Shown: one piece after another, positions 37,723 through 45,321 of the stretch
Position numbering within the stretch: the stretch's first letter is position 1
Layout of the letters: the number at the start of each line of letters is the position of its first letter
Source of the DNA: Thalassobacillus cyri
GTDB taxonomy: Bacteria; Bacillota; Bacilli; Bacillales; Halobacillaceae
Assembly (NCBI RefSeq): GCF_900107755.1
Contig: NZ_FNQR01000002.1
Location: 124,001-188,000 of the forward strand
DNA: 64,000 nt
Direction of reading: 5' to 3'
Translations under genes and position numbers: made by a program
Notes under the pieces: generated by a model
Database searches by the model: none
What the model saw: the letters and a program-made list of their open reading frames with translations, nothing else
What the model was told of the DNA's origin: nothing

Positions 37723-37848
37723 TTATTTGTCATCATTTTTCTTTGCTTGATCAGCTATTTCGTCGAACGATCTGACTTTTCCGTGAGGGTTTTGTGCATG
37801 CTTTCTGGCTTTCCATTCCCGTTCTTCTTGACGTTTGGATTTAGTCAT
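37723..37848 (-). CDS. DUF6254-type small protein
   Basis: 41 residues: it opens MTKSKRQEEREWKARKHAQN and continues PHGKVRSFDEIADQ. The KSKRQxEREW...HPHGKVKSFDE pattern is that of a short conserved Bacillus protein family listed, as I recall, as DUF6254. The ATG at 37848 has caggag 10 nt upstream, and lies 2 nt after the stop of the preceding small gene, so the two form an operon under the promoter at 38067-38096. Function unknown; the forespore-type promoter would place it in sporulation. Confidence 0.75.
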   Translation of the reverse strand: MTKSKRQEEREWKARKHAQNPHGKVRSFDEIADQAKKNDDK

Positions 37849-37850
37849 TG

Positions 37851-38045
37851 TTATCGCTGCTCCTGTCCTTTATTAAGATCATTGCTTACTTTGTTGGACT
37901 TTCGTGCTTGTTTGGCTTTTTCTTTATGTGCCTGATTTGCTTTGGCGCTGCCAAATTCCTTGGAGAATTCTGTATCTGTCTTGCTGGAATCAAAGCCTTT
38001 TTTATTCTTTTGCTGCGGATCATTTTTCTTTGTGCGTTTCGCCAT
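37851..38045 (-). CDS. Small basic protein, possibly a gamma-type small acid-soluble spore protein
   Basis: 64 residues, ATG with aaggagg 7 nt upstream. It is rich in Lys, Asn, Gln and Ser with no Trp or Cys. DTEFSKEFGSAKANQAHKEK has a faint likeness to the GTEFASETNAQ repeat of gamma-type SASP, but there is only one unit. The strongest support for a spore role is the sigma-G-like promoter immediately upstream. If not SASP, it is a spore-core small protein of another class. Confidence 0.55.
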   Translation of the reverse strand: MAKRTKKNDPQQKNKKGFDSSKTDTEFSKEFGSAKANQAHKEKAKQARKSNKVSNDLNKGQEQR

Positions 38046-38066
38046 GGATTTGCCTCCTTTTTTGTT

Positions 38067-38096
38067 TAGTATTAAGAAAAAGGAGGCGTGATATTC
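38067..38096 (-). promoter_or_regulatory. Sigma-G/F-type forespore promoter
   Basis: On the minus strand GAATA (38096-38092) and AATACTA (38073-38067) are separated by exactly 18 nt. This fits the forespore consensus GHATR-N17/18-CATWMTA with one mismatch. Transcription would start near 38060, about 15 nt before the start codon of the 64-residue protein. An 11-bp inverted repeat (GCCTCCTTTTT) spans this promoter and the ribosome site, but half of it would not be transcribed. Confidence 0.55.
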
Positions 38097-38133
38097 TGGC
38101 AGCAGCCAGAACGGGCATTAGCAAAAAGAACCA

Positions 38134-38487
38134 TCACCCGTTTGATGATAGTTTCTTGGCTGTGTTTGGGTGACTGGACAGATTCAACAGGACAATTCCA
38201 CCAATGACCAGGGTGATTCCAGAGAAGGTGAGTATGTTGAAAGCTTCATCCCATACCAAAATACCGATTAATGCCGTTGCAGCTGTGCCCACCCCTGCCC
38301 ATATGGCATAAGCGAAACTTAACGGAATGGTTTTGAGCGCTAACGAAAAACAGTAAAAGGAAAACAGGTAACCAGCCACTACCCCGAAGGAAGGAAACAA
38401 GGCTGTGAAACCTTGTGACATTTTCAGCATAGTAACCCCGAATATTTCAGCGAGAATAGCAATAGCTAAAAGTAGATAACCTCTCAT
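38134..38487 (-). CDS. Small multidrug resistance (SMR) exporter subunit, EbrB-like
   Basis: 117 residues from the ATG at 38487, with ggagg 8 nt upstream. Four membrane helices; the essential Glu of SMR pumps is in helix 1 (AIAILAEIFGVTML), and FAYAIWAGVGTAATALIGI is the family motif. Subunit length matches EbrB (117) of the heteromeric EbrAB pump, which exports cationic dyes. It is the second gene of a pair; its ribosome site lies in the end of the first. Confidence 0.88.
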   Translation of the reverse strand: MRGYLLLAIAILAEIFGVTMLKMSQGFTALFPSFGVVAGYLFSFYCFSLALKTIPLSFAYAIWAGVGTAATALIGILVWDEAFNILTFSGITLVIGGIVLLNLSSHPNTAKKLSSNG

Positions 38488-38506
38488 GTTCATCTCCTCC
38501 CTCACA

Positions 38507-38833
38507 TTAATGAGATCCGTTTGATAAATTCAACAGTGTCACGCCTCCGATAATAAGAATTAATCCGACGACGTTTTTGTAGTTGAATTTTTCTTTATAT
38601 ATTGTAAATCCTACTATTGCGGTAAGAGCTGTTCCTAACCCCGCCCAAACCGCATAAACCAGACCCAGAGGGAGTGTTTTAAGCGCTAAAGATAAAGTGT
38701 AAAAAGCCAAGCCATATCCAACAATCACACCAATAGTGGCCAGTTTATTTTTAAACCCATTTGAAGCCTTCAGCATGGCACTGCCGAATACTTCCAGAAC
38801 AATAGCCAGAATCAAAAAAGTATACGCATGCAC
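38507..38833 (-). CDS. Small multidrug resistance (SMR) exporter subunit, EbrA-like
   Basis: 108 residues from a GTG at 38833 with gaggag 8 nt upstream (a GTG three codons earlier is possible). Four helices with the conserved Glu in LAIVLEVFGSAML and the motif LVYAVWAGLGTALTAIVGF. The partner subunit follows after 19 nt. The two differ enough to suggest an obligate heterodimer with opposite topology, as in EbrAB or YkkCD. No guanidine riboswitch was recognised in the 187 nt upstream. Confidence 0.88.
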   Translation of the reverse strand: MHAYTFLILAIVLEVFGSAMLKASNGFKNKLATIGVIVGYGLAFYTLSLALKTLPLGLVYAVWAGLGTALTAIVGFTIYKEKFNYKNVVGLILIIGGVTLLNLSNGSH

Positions 38834-39020
38834 TATTATCACTCCTCTCTTGTCTTATATTCCTGTTGTATTCTCTACAATATTGATTCTATTTCCCGTT
38901 ATTCCTTAATCTACAAAATTTAAGCATTAAAAAAACACAACACCATTTTCCTGCTTTCTTTCGATGATAACGATTGAAGGCATTTTTTAATGATGGAAAA
39001 AAGGGAGGTACAAGAAAGCC

Positions 39021-39143
39021 ATGAATTACTTAAAAAAGATCCTTGCGTTATTTGACCGTATTGAATTGGACGGACTAACCGCACATCCTGATTCCGCACC
39101 TCGGAAAAAATGGATTACGATCCGTGATAAAGAAGCTCTCTGA
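39021..39143 (+). CDS. Short ORF of unknown function, perhaps frameshifted
   Basis: 40 residues from an ATG with gggaggt 9 nt upstream (MNYLKKILALFDRIELDGLT, then PRKKWITIRDKEAL). After the TGA the sequence stays gene-like in other frames: a +1 shift gives SDYAAHTDDVSHCRLSAEEK open to 39288, and another frame gives MSAIAVYPPKKNTYQGAYLG. This suggests a longer gene damaged by indels, or overlapping small ORFs. It precedes the DnaB-domain gene on the same strand and may once have formed a replication or phage-type module with it. Confidence 0.4.
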   Translation: MNYLKKILALFDRIELDGLTAHPDSAPRKKWITIRDKEAL

Positions 39144-39303
39144 CTATGCAGCACACACCGACGATGTCAGCCATTGCCGTTTATCCGCCGAAGAAAAATA
39201 CCTATCAAGGTGCGTACCTAGGGACAGGAAGCGGCTGATGTTCCACGTGAAACAAGGGCGGCATTCAATAAACAGCTTTCGGAACTGATGAGGAGGATGG
39301 CAG

Positions 39304-39621
39304 ATGATACTCAATGAGGAAGCGGAACAGGCGGTATTAGGGGCGATTCTTTTGGATGATGCCGTGATGGAAAAGTCAAAACTGAAAGGCGAGTATTTCC
39401 ACCTTCAGCGGCACCAGAAGATTTTCGCAGCGATTGCAAAGGTTCATCAGCTTGGAGAGCCAGTTACGTTGGTCACGGTAACGACCGAGCTGGGGAAGGA
39501 TATCGACGCAGTCGGAGGTGTGGGGTATTTGAGTCAGCTCGCAGCTTCTATTCCTACGCTCGAAACTTTCGAACATCAACAGCGTCTGGTCCTTGAAGCG
39601 TTGCGTTACCGCAAGCAATGA
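39304..39621 (+). CDS. Stand-alone DnaB N-terminal domain protein
   Basis: 105 residues with aggagg 7 nt upstream of the ATG. ILNEEAEQAVLGAILLDDAV, EYFHLQRHQKIFAAIAKVHQ and GGVGYLSQLAASIPT are the N-terminal domain of the replicative helicase DnaB (normally about 450 residues); the RecA-like motor domain is absent and the frame ends cleanly with RYRKQ before the linker. In DnaB this domain forms the trimer-of-dimers collar and binds primase. A lone copy could be a remnant or could compete for DnaG or helicase subunits. Confidence 0.75.
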   Translation: MILNEEAEQAVLGAILLDDAVMEKSKLKGEYFHLQRHQKIFAAIAKVHQLGEPVTLVTVTTELGKDIDAVGGVGYLSQLAASIPTLETFEHQQRLVLEALRYRKQ

Positions 39622-39726
39622 AGAGAGCCTGGGACCACTGCGTTATTGTTAAAGTGAGAATAGAAGTTCTTTTTATAAGGATAAAAACAGCCCCCTGACA
39701 AACACTATAAAAAAGGGGGGAACCTT

Positions 39727-40815
39727 ATGAAAACAGCAATAATCGGAGCTGGACTTGCCGGTCTTTCCTGTGCATTAACGCTGGAAAAAAACGGCCATAC
39801 TGCTGATATATTTGAGCAACGAAAAGAAGCGGGATTTGGGTATAACATCGCAGAATTGATGACCCCTATTCTTCACGCTCCCATCAATGATGCGGTAAAG
39901 TTTTTTTCTGAAACGCATGATATTCACATAAAGCCGACGTACAATGTCCAAAAAATATATGCACATTCCGAAAATGAGTCTGCCTACGTGGAGGGAAATA
40001 TCGGGTTTATCAATTTGCGGGGTGATCATAAATACGCTTTTGAAAAACAATTAGCTGAGCAACTGGTGCATAGCAAGATTCATTATGATCAACATGTCTC
40101 TTACGAAGAAATATCCAAAGCGTATACCCATGTTGTGTTAGCGACCGGTGATCCTCAGGACACCCAGCAAATCCAGCCTTATGAAATAGCACTCAAATCC
40201 ACTTTTGCAGGGGCTATCGTCAAAGGGGATTTTATACGTAATGAGGTACATACCTGGTTCAATAACCATTTTGCTCCTAAAGGTATGGGCTACTTGCTTC
40301 CTCATTCCAAAACAGAAGCGTCACTGGTGATTGTCTATCCTCAATATGAAGCGGAATGGGTAGAAAAACGCGGTGAATTTTGGGAAGAAATGTTATCGCA
40401 AGCCTCACGGACGCTGAACCAGGAAATTGTTGTAGAAGAAGAATTTACGATAATGGATTACATGGTTGGAAGGTGCAAATACCCACGTATCGGCAATACG
40501 TTCTTTGCTGGCAACTGTTTTGGTGCAATCACACCGTTTTTAGGTTTTGGACAAACGGGATCTATTCTTAGCGGGATATATGCAGCACAGGATATTTGTG
40601 GGCTTGGAGATTATGAAAAACTTTGTAAACCGCTATATAAGGATTATGATGATTCCCTGGTGCTGCGCAGAGCAGTTGAAAGCTTGGACAATCATCAATT
40701 GGATTTGGTGACAAAATCACTTCATAACGCTGCAGTGAAAAAAATAGTGACCCAACCGAATATGAGTGTTCTGAAAGGACTCAGCCACCTATTAAAGCCA
40801 TTCATATCTAAGTGA
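39727..40815 (+). CDS. FAD-dependent oxidoreductase (geranylgeranyl reductase/monooxygenase-like)
   Basis: 362 residues, ATG with aaggggggaa upstream. It starts with the FAD motif TAIIGAGLAGLSCALTLEKN, has the mid-protein ATGDP motif (THVVLATGDPQD), and the second FAD site GNCFGAITPFLGFGQTGSIL. This is the p-hydroxybenzoate hydroxylase/GGR fold. No membrane helices. The acceptor substrate cannot be told. Monocistronic, followed by a strong terminator. Confidence 0.8.
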   Translation: MKTAIIGAGLAGLSCALTLEKNGHTADIFEQRKEAGFGYNIAELMTPILHAPINDAVKFFSETHDIHIKPTYNVQKIYAHSENESAYVEGNIGFINLRGDHKYAFEKQLAEQLVHSKIHYDQHVSYEEISKAYTHVVLATGDPQDTQQIQPYEIALKSTFAGAIVKGDFIRNEVHTWFNNHFAPKGMGYLLPHSKTEASLVIVYPQYEAEWVEKRGEFWEEMLSQASRTLNQEIVVEEEFTIMDYMVGRCKYPRIGNTFFAGNCFGAITPFLGFGQTGSILSGIYAAQDICGLGDYEKLCKPLYKDYDDSLVLRRAVESLDNHQLDLVTKSLHNAAVKKIVTQPNMSVLKGLSHLLKPFISK

Positions 40816-40832
40816 ACACATGCAAATAATTC

Positions 40833-40874
40833 CGATCAGTGTAGACAAAAAGTCTACCTGATCGTTTTTTTATT
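40833..40874 (+). terminator. Terminator after the oxidoreductase gene
   Basis: CGATCAGTGTAGAC / GTCTACCTGATCG stem (one mismatch) with a 5-nt loop and seven T. Confidence 0.92.
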
Positions 40875-41113
40875 GTAGAGCAATACATTATGCCGAGTCT
40901 TTGAAGCTGAGTGCATCAAAGTTGCTGGAATCGAAAACGCTGGCTGAAATAACCGCAGAAGTGTATAAACAAATCCAAAGGAACAGGGACGATGCCACAG
41001 TAAGTTGATCTTCTGTTTCATAAAGTGGTTACTCAACGAGTAGATAAAATCGATTGGTATAACTTGTGGGACTGGGATAGAGAGGAAATGATAGAAAAAG
41101 CAGTTTTTATTCT
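40875..41113 (+). other. Unassigned coding-like fragments
   Basis: Two open stretches without start codons or ribosome sites: one reads LKLSASKLLESKTLAEITAE and ends at a TGA near 41010; the other reads DKIDWYNLWDWDREEMIEKA and ends KSF at 41126. The second looks like the C-terminus of a real protein and is followed at once by a terminator, so a decayed gene is likely. I do not recognise the family. Confidence 0.35.
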
Positions 41114-41149
41114 AAAAAGCTTCTAAACCATATGGTTTAGAAGCTCTTT
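41114..41149 (+). terminator. Palindromic terminator
   Basis: AGCTTCTAAACCATATGGTTTAGAAGCT-type perfect 28-bp palindrome (arms AGCTTCTAAACCAT / ATGGTTTAGAAGCT) followed by TTTTAT. Confidence 0.8.
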
Positions 41150-41246
41150 TATATTTTGGGTTATAAAAAGGTTTTACTAACGTATAATCAGGTTATACGA
41201 TATATGTACAAGTGTTAAACAAAACTTAAAATGGTGGTGAATGTTA

Positions 41247-41441
41247 ATGAAAGGTTTAAATATGGTTGCCCTAATTCTTATTATTGTTGGTGGCTTGAAC
41301 TGGCTATTATTTGGTTTATTCCAGTGGGATCTTGTTGGAGGAATTTTTGGAGGAATGGATAGCCCGGTTGCACGGATTGTATATGTCCTGGTTGGTATCG
41401 CAGCCATCTATGCACTGACGCTGTTGAAAAAAGTGAAGTAA
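41247..41441 (+). CDS. DUF378 membrane protein (YuzA-like)
   Basis: 64 residues from the ATG at 41247, which has ggtggtga 6 nt upstream; the ATG at 41241 is too close to the site. Two helices with VALILIIVGGLNWLLFGLFQ and WDLVGGIFGG followed by ARIVYVLVGIAAIYAL are the DUF378 pattern. Widely conserved in Bacillaceae, function unknown. Monocistronic. Confidence 0.9.
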   Translation: MKGLNMVALILIIVGGLNWLLFGLFQWDLVGGIFGGMDSPVARIVYVLVGIAAIYALTLLKKVK

Positions 41442-41455
41442 TAATGGAAAGTAAG

Positions 41456-41495
41456 ATGCCTGCCACCTATAGCAGAGGGGGGCGGGCATTTTTGA
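41456..41495 (+). terminator. Terminator after the DUF378 gene
   Basis: ATGCCTGCC / GGGCGGGCAT imperfect stem followed by TTTTTG. Confidence 0.85.
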
Positions 41496-41644
41496 TCGTT
41501 AATAAAATTCTTTTCCTTTTGTGGATAACTTTAGGTTGTGGGTCACTTCCAGCTCCAGCGCCTATCCTATCGAGGTCTTAAGGCAATCCTCTCTGACAAA
41601 AAACGTCACTACTAGCAAGGCGCTTGCGATTTTGTTCTCGTCTA

Positions 41645-41673
41645 TTGACATTAACGGAAGGGTAGCATATCCT
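41645..41673 (+). promoter_or_regulatory. Sigma-A promoter of the mutS2-like leader
   Basis: TTGACA (41645-41650), a 17-nt spacer, and TATCCT (41668-41673). The predicted start near 41680 gives a leader of about 310 nt before the MutS2-like gene. A small hairpin ATACCAT / ATGGTAT (41680-41702) opens the transcript. Confidence 0.65.
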
Positions 41674-41721
41674 AAATCTATACCATTCTGCAAATATGGT
41701 ATGAAAAAAGGAGATATTTTT

Positions 41722-41745
41722 ATGAGTGTGGCTGTTCTTAACTAA
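41722..41745 (+). CDS. Seven-codon leader peptide MSVAVLN
   Basis: ATG at 41722 with aaaggag 8 nt upstream, then MSVAVLN and TAA. Codons 4-8 form the 5' arm of the 13-bp stem P1 (41732-41744 with 41820-41832), so a ribosome stalled on or leaving this ORF would change the fold of the leader. The longer frame that contains it (from 41521) begins upstream of the promoter and is rejected. Peptide-sensing leaders of this kind control erm, ABC-F and multidrug genes. No homologous peptide is known to me. Confidence 0.6.
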   Translation: MSVAVLN

Positions 41746-41832
41746 TACGAATTGTATATTCCCTGATTGCTTTTAAATCACCTTCGCAAAGGTGTTATTT
41801 GTGCTGGAGTGACCAGGGATAGTTAAGAACAG
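41732..41832 (+). ncRNA. Structured attenuator leader of the mutS2-like gene
   Basis: P1 is a perfect 13-bp pairing of CTGTTCTTAACTA (41732-41744) with TAGTTAAGAACAG (41820-41832). Inside are a small hairpin ATAC/GTAT, a helix TCCCTG/CAGGGA that stacks on P1, and a hairpin CACCTT/AAGGTG. The released 3' arm TAGTTAA could instead pair with TTAACTA at 41961-41967, just before the gene's ribosome site, and CATACC (41834-41839) with GGTATG (41698-41703). These give competing states typical of an attenuator. Confidence 0.6.
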
Positions 41833-41851
41833 GCATACCCAAAGAATTTAG

Positions 41852-41889
41852 AAAGAGCTATGACGGGCCTGTCATGGCTCTTTCTTTGT
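41852..41889 (+). terminator. Leader terminator 1 of the mutS2-like gene
   Basis: AAAGAGCTATGAC / GTCATGGCTCTTT 13-bp stem (one G-T pair), 6-nt loop, followed by CTTTGT, a poor U-tract. Confidence 0.7.
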
Positions 41890-41914
41890 ATCTGAATGCA
41901 GAATGGTTATATTT

Positions 41915-41957
41915 AAAGCCATCGCGGGGGAAGTGTATCCTGCGATGGCTTTTTGTA
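41915..41957 (+). terminator. Leader terminator 2 of the mutS2-like gene
   Basis: AAAGCCATCGC / GCGATGGCTTT 11-bp stem followed by TTG and more T. It lies 34 nt before the start codon, between the promoter and the gene, so the gene can be expressed only if it is bypassed. Confidence 0.8.
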
Positions 41958-41990
41958 TTTTTAACTAATTAATAAAGGAGCTTATCAAAA

Positions 41991-43913
41991 ATGAATAAAA
42001 AAGCGATGAATGATTTAGGATTTAATCAAATTATCGAAGAGATCGCTTCTTACGCACTGACACACAAAGGAAAGCAGACGGTACATGCATTAACTCCTAT
42101 GGTAGATAAGAGGCAAATAGAACGTTCATTTCAGGAAATTAGAGAGGCTATCGCGGTATTGCGCCTTAATTCCAGTGTGCCGATTCATTCTTTGGATTCC
42201 GTTACTCGTTCACTGGAAGAGGGAGAGAAAGGGCGTTACCTTCCAGTCGGTTCTCTCCAAGGGATTATTGAGTTTTTGGATCATTGCCGTAAGCTGAAGC
42301 GGTTTATGGATGATAAAGGTTATGTTGCCCCAACGATTTCCGTTTACGTCGATTCCATGTCAGACTTGACATTCCTTGAGGAGGAATTACGGAGGAGCTT
42401 AAAAAATGGACAAATCGATGGCTATGCCTCCAAAGCGCTATTAAAAGTCAGGCGTGATATACAGACAGAACAGACAAAGCTGAAAAACCGCGCACAAGAA
42501 GTGTTGAAAAAACAATCTTCTTACTTGCAAGAGCAAATGATTATCGAAAAGAATGGTCGTCTTACCCTTCCAGTCAAACGAGAATATCGCCAGAAAGTAA
42601 AGGGTTCCGTAATTGATACATCTTCTTCAGGGGCAACCGTATTCATGGAACCCAAGGAACTGAAAGAGCGGCAGGACATGATTGAATATATGAAACTGTC
42701 TGAGCAGCATGAAGTTGAACAAATATTGTACTACCTGACGGGGGCTGTCCTTGAATACAAGCAGGAAATTCTCATTGCTATTGATGTCATGCATCAGTAC
42801 GATGTCATTTTTGCCAAGGCTAAATACGCCATCCATATAGAGGCTGATGTGCCTGGACTGAACAGAGATAATCTGATTTCGCTGATTGATGCCCGTCACC
42901 CTCACCTGGGAAAGGAGGCTGTACCATTGACAATCGAGATGAAACCGGAGGAACAAGCTTTAATGATTACAGGACCTAATACCGGTGGGAAAACCGTGAC
43001 ACTTAAAACTATTGGTCTTTTAACGATGATGGCCCAGGCAGGATTATGGATTCCAGCGAGTCCGGAATCCCAAGTGATGATATTTGATGATATTTTTTGT
43101 GATATTGGCGATGGACAAAGCATTGAGGCTAATTTAAGTACCTTTAGTTCAAGACTTGTCAATATCATTGAAATCTTACAAGATGCTCGACCGGGAACCT
43201 TGGCATTAATTGATGAAATCGGGTCAGGTACAGAGCCCAATGAAGGGATGGGTCTGGCTCAGGCGATTCTGGAGCAGTTGGTGACCAAGAAAGCTAAACT
43301 TTTGGTAACGACCCATTTTACAGAGATGAAAGAGCTAGCTCACCAGCGTGATGATTTTATTAATGGTTCCATGTCCTTTGATTTGGAGACATTACAACCG
43401 ACCTATCGATTGGTGATTGGAGAAGCAGGTGATAGTCAGGCATTTCAAATTGCATTAAAGCTGGGGCTTCATCCTTCCATCATCAAGCGTGCTCATGAAG
43501 TTACCTATCACGAAACAAAGGAGTACCCCTTGGATCAAGAAAAACTCGATTCAAATGAAATGAAACAGCAAATAAACGTTCCACGCTATAAGGAAAGGAA
43601 CGCTGCTCCCAAACGAGAGACAACGTTCTCTCGTTATAATATGGGTGATAATGTAAAGATAAAGGCAACCGGAGAAACAGCCATTGTTTATAAAGGACCA
43701 GATGACAATGGAGACTACATTATCCAGCAGAAAGATAAAAAGCTGAAAATGAATCATAAACGACTGGAGCTGTACATCAAAGCTCAGGATCTTTATCCTT
43801 CTGATTACGATTTTGATATCATCTTCCAGTCTAAGGAATACCGAAAAGTTACTAAACAGCTTGACCGTAAGCATGTGGAAGGTCTGACGATTGAGACAGA
43901 AGACGATTGCTAG
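41991..43913 (+). CDS. MutS2-like ATPase without Smr nuclease domain
   Basis: 640 residues, ATG with aaaggag 9 nt upstream. N-terminal MutS core and clamp (1-300, with coiled coil about 150-260), then the ABC ATPase: Walker A GPNTGGKT (328-335), signature GDGQSIEANLSTFSS (373-387), Walker B LALIDEIGSG (404-413), His loop TTHF (440-443). A KOW-like region follows (551-595), but the C-terminal Smr domain of canonical MutS2 (about 780 residues) is absent. Canonical MutS2 in B. subtilis splits collided ribosomes. The antibiotic-type leader in front suggests a ribosome-related role for this paralogue. Confidence 0.9.
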   Translation: MNKKAMNDLGFNQIIEEIASYALTHKGKQTVHALTPMVDKRQIERSFQEIREAIAVLRLNSSVPIHSLDSVTRSLEEGEKGRYLPVGSLQGIIEFLDHCRKLKRFMDDKGYVAPTISVYVDSMSDLTFLEEELRRSLKNGQIDGYASKALLKVRRDIQTEQTKLKNRAQEVLKKQSSYLQEQMIIEKNGRLTLPVKREYRQKVKGSVIDTSSSGATVFMEPKELKERQDMIEYMKLSEQHEVEQILYYLTGAVLEYKQEILIAIDVMHQYDVIFAKAKYAIHIEADVPGLNRDNLISLIDARHPHLGKEAVPLTIEMKPEEQALMITGPNTGGKTVTLKTIGLLTMMAQAGLWIPASPESQVMIFDDIFCDIGDGQSIEANLSTFSSRLVNIIEILQDARPGTLALIDEIGSGTEPNEGMGLAQAILEQLVTKKAKLLVTTHFTEMKELAHQRDDFINGSMSFDLETLQPTYRLVIGEAGDSQAFQIALKLGLHPSIIKRAHEVTYHETKEYPLDQEKLDSNEMKQQINVPRYKERNAAPKRETTFSRYNMGDNVKIKATGETAIVYKGPDDNGDYIIQQKDKKLKMNHKRLELYIKAQDLYPSDYDFDIIFQSKEYRKVTKQLDRKHVEGLTIETEDDC

Positions 43914-44151
43914 CACTTAATCGTAGTTAATACGAGAGTTTGAAGTAATAAGAGGTCCTATTGTGGAAAGGGTCTCTTTTGCTTTTTTCCGGCAGGACTC
44001 CTTTTACCACTTGAAGCTTTCTTCCTGTACTGTATTGTGTTCCCAAGCTAATACGAAGTTGCCATTTTTTCACATTATCGGTATGCTAAAAATAGACAGA
44101 ATAATCAGATATATGAACCTATTACATTTTATAAAGGAAGGGAGAATATGC

Positions 44152-45318
44152 ATGCAGAACTTTGGAAATCAAGTACAGTTCCGTTTATATCAGACGATGC
44201 ATCAACCGGATCCAGATCGCCTTCCGGTAGTGTGTGAAGAGTGGGAAGAAAAAGCCAGGGAAGTTTTACAGGAGGGTCCCTATGATTATGTGGCAGCGGG
44301 AGCAGGGGCTGGCAAAACAATGCAGAACAACCTTAATGCTTTTAATCGTTGGGAAATCATACCGAGGATGCTTCGAAATGTGGAACAGCGAGATTTAGAC
44401 ATTCAGCTATTTGGCGATACATACCCATTTCCCGTCCTCCATGCACCGATAGGAGTACAATCGATCATCCATGAGGACGGGGATTTAGGTTCGGCAAAAG
44501 CGTGTGCAGAACTAGGTGTGCCGTTTATTGCGAGCAGTGCTTCGACGACGCCGATGGAGAAAATTGCTGAAGAAATGGAAGATGCACCACGGTGGTTTCA
44601 GTTATATTGGAGCAACGATCCGGATATCGCAGCCAGCTTTTTACAACGAGCAGAAGCTTCCGGTTACTCGGCAGTCGTAGTGACGCTGGATACCCCGATG
44701 ATGGCCTGGCGCGAAAAAGATCTGAAGAATGTTTATCTTCCATTCTTGTTAGGAGAAGGTGTCGGAAACTACTTTACGGACCCGGCATTTTGTGCCAAGC
44801 TGAAGAAATCACCACATGAGGACCCGGAAGCGGCGATCAAGCTATGGACCCAAGTGTTCGGAAATGCTGGCTTAACATGGGAAGATATTGCCTTCTTGAA
44901 GGCGAATACGAACCTGCCGATCATATTAAAAGGGATTCTTCATCCGGAAGATGCTAAACGCGCGCTGGAATATGGAGCGGATGGCGTAATTGTATCCAAC
45001 CATGGCGGTCGACAGGTAGATGGGGCAATAGGAGCACTTGAGGCATTGCCTGGAGTTTGCAATGTTATCCAGGATAAGATTCCTGTCCTGATGGATAGCG
45101 GAATCAGGAGAGGTTCCGATATTATCAAAGCAATGGCTTTAGGAGCGAAGGCAGTACTCATAGGGAGACCGTGCATGTATGGTCTGGCGGCAGCTGGACA
45201 GCAGGGGGTAACAGAAGTAATGCAGAATATGATTGCTGACCTGGACATCACGCTGGCATTGACTGGGGAGAGTTCTATAAAAGAACTCAATTCAGTTATT
45301 CTAAGAAAAGCAGAATGA
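44152..45318 (+). CDS. FMN-dependent alpha-hydroxy-acid oxidase (lactate oxidase/monooxygenase type)
   Basis: 388 residues from the ATG at 44152, with gggag 7 nt upstream; the 63 codons above it are open but non-coding in style. The (beta/alpha)8 barrel has the start PYDYVAAGAGAGKTMQNNLN, FMN-binding APIGVQSIIHEDGD, the catalytic VSNHGGRQVDGA (His and Arg) and the phosphate-binding SGIRRGSDIIKAMALGAKAV. An insertion around DLKNVYLPFLLGEGVGNYF resembles lactate 2-monooxygenases. It oxidises lactate or a related 2-hydroxy acid with O2. Monocistronic. Confidence 0.88.
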   Translation: MQNFGNQVQFRLYQTMHQPDPDRLPVVCEEWEEKAREVLQEGPYDYVAAGAGAGKTMQNNLNAFNRWEIIPRMLRNVEQRDLDIQLFGDTYPFPVLHAPIGVQSIIHEDGDLGSAKACAELGVPFIASSASTTPMEKIAEEMEDAPRWFQLYWSNDPDIAASFLQRAEASGYSAVVVTLDTPMMAWREKDLKNVYLPFLLGEGVGNYFTDPAFCAKLKKSPHEDPEAAIKLWTQVFGNAGLTWEDIAFLKANTNLPIILKGILHPEDAKRALEYGADGVIVSNHGGRQVDGAIGALEALPGVCNVIQDKIPVLMDSGIRRGSDIIKAMALGAKAVLIGRPCMYGLAAAGQQGVTEVMQNMIADLDITLALTGESSIKELNSVILRKAE

Positions 45319-45321
45319 TAA

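Noticed and set aside
38052-38087. 11-bp inverted repeat GCCTCCTTTTT over the ribosome site of the small basic gene, as an RNA switch
   Set aside because: With the sigma-G-like promoter the transcript would start near 38060, so one arm is not transcribed. It is likely a by-product of the promoter and ribosome-site sequences.
38843-39010. Possible guanidine riboswitch upstream of the SMR pair
   Set aside because: The conserved ykkC motif blocks (such as ACGR loops) were looked for and not found.
41521-41745. 74-codon plus-strand ORF ending in the leader peptide
   Set aside because: It starts before the TTGACA promoter and has no ribosome site. Only its last seven codons have a proper start, so they are annotated alone.
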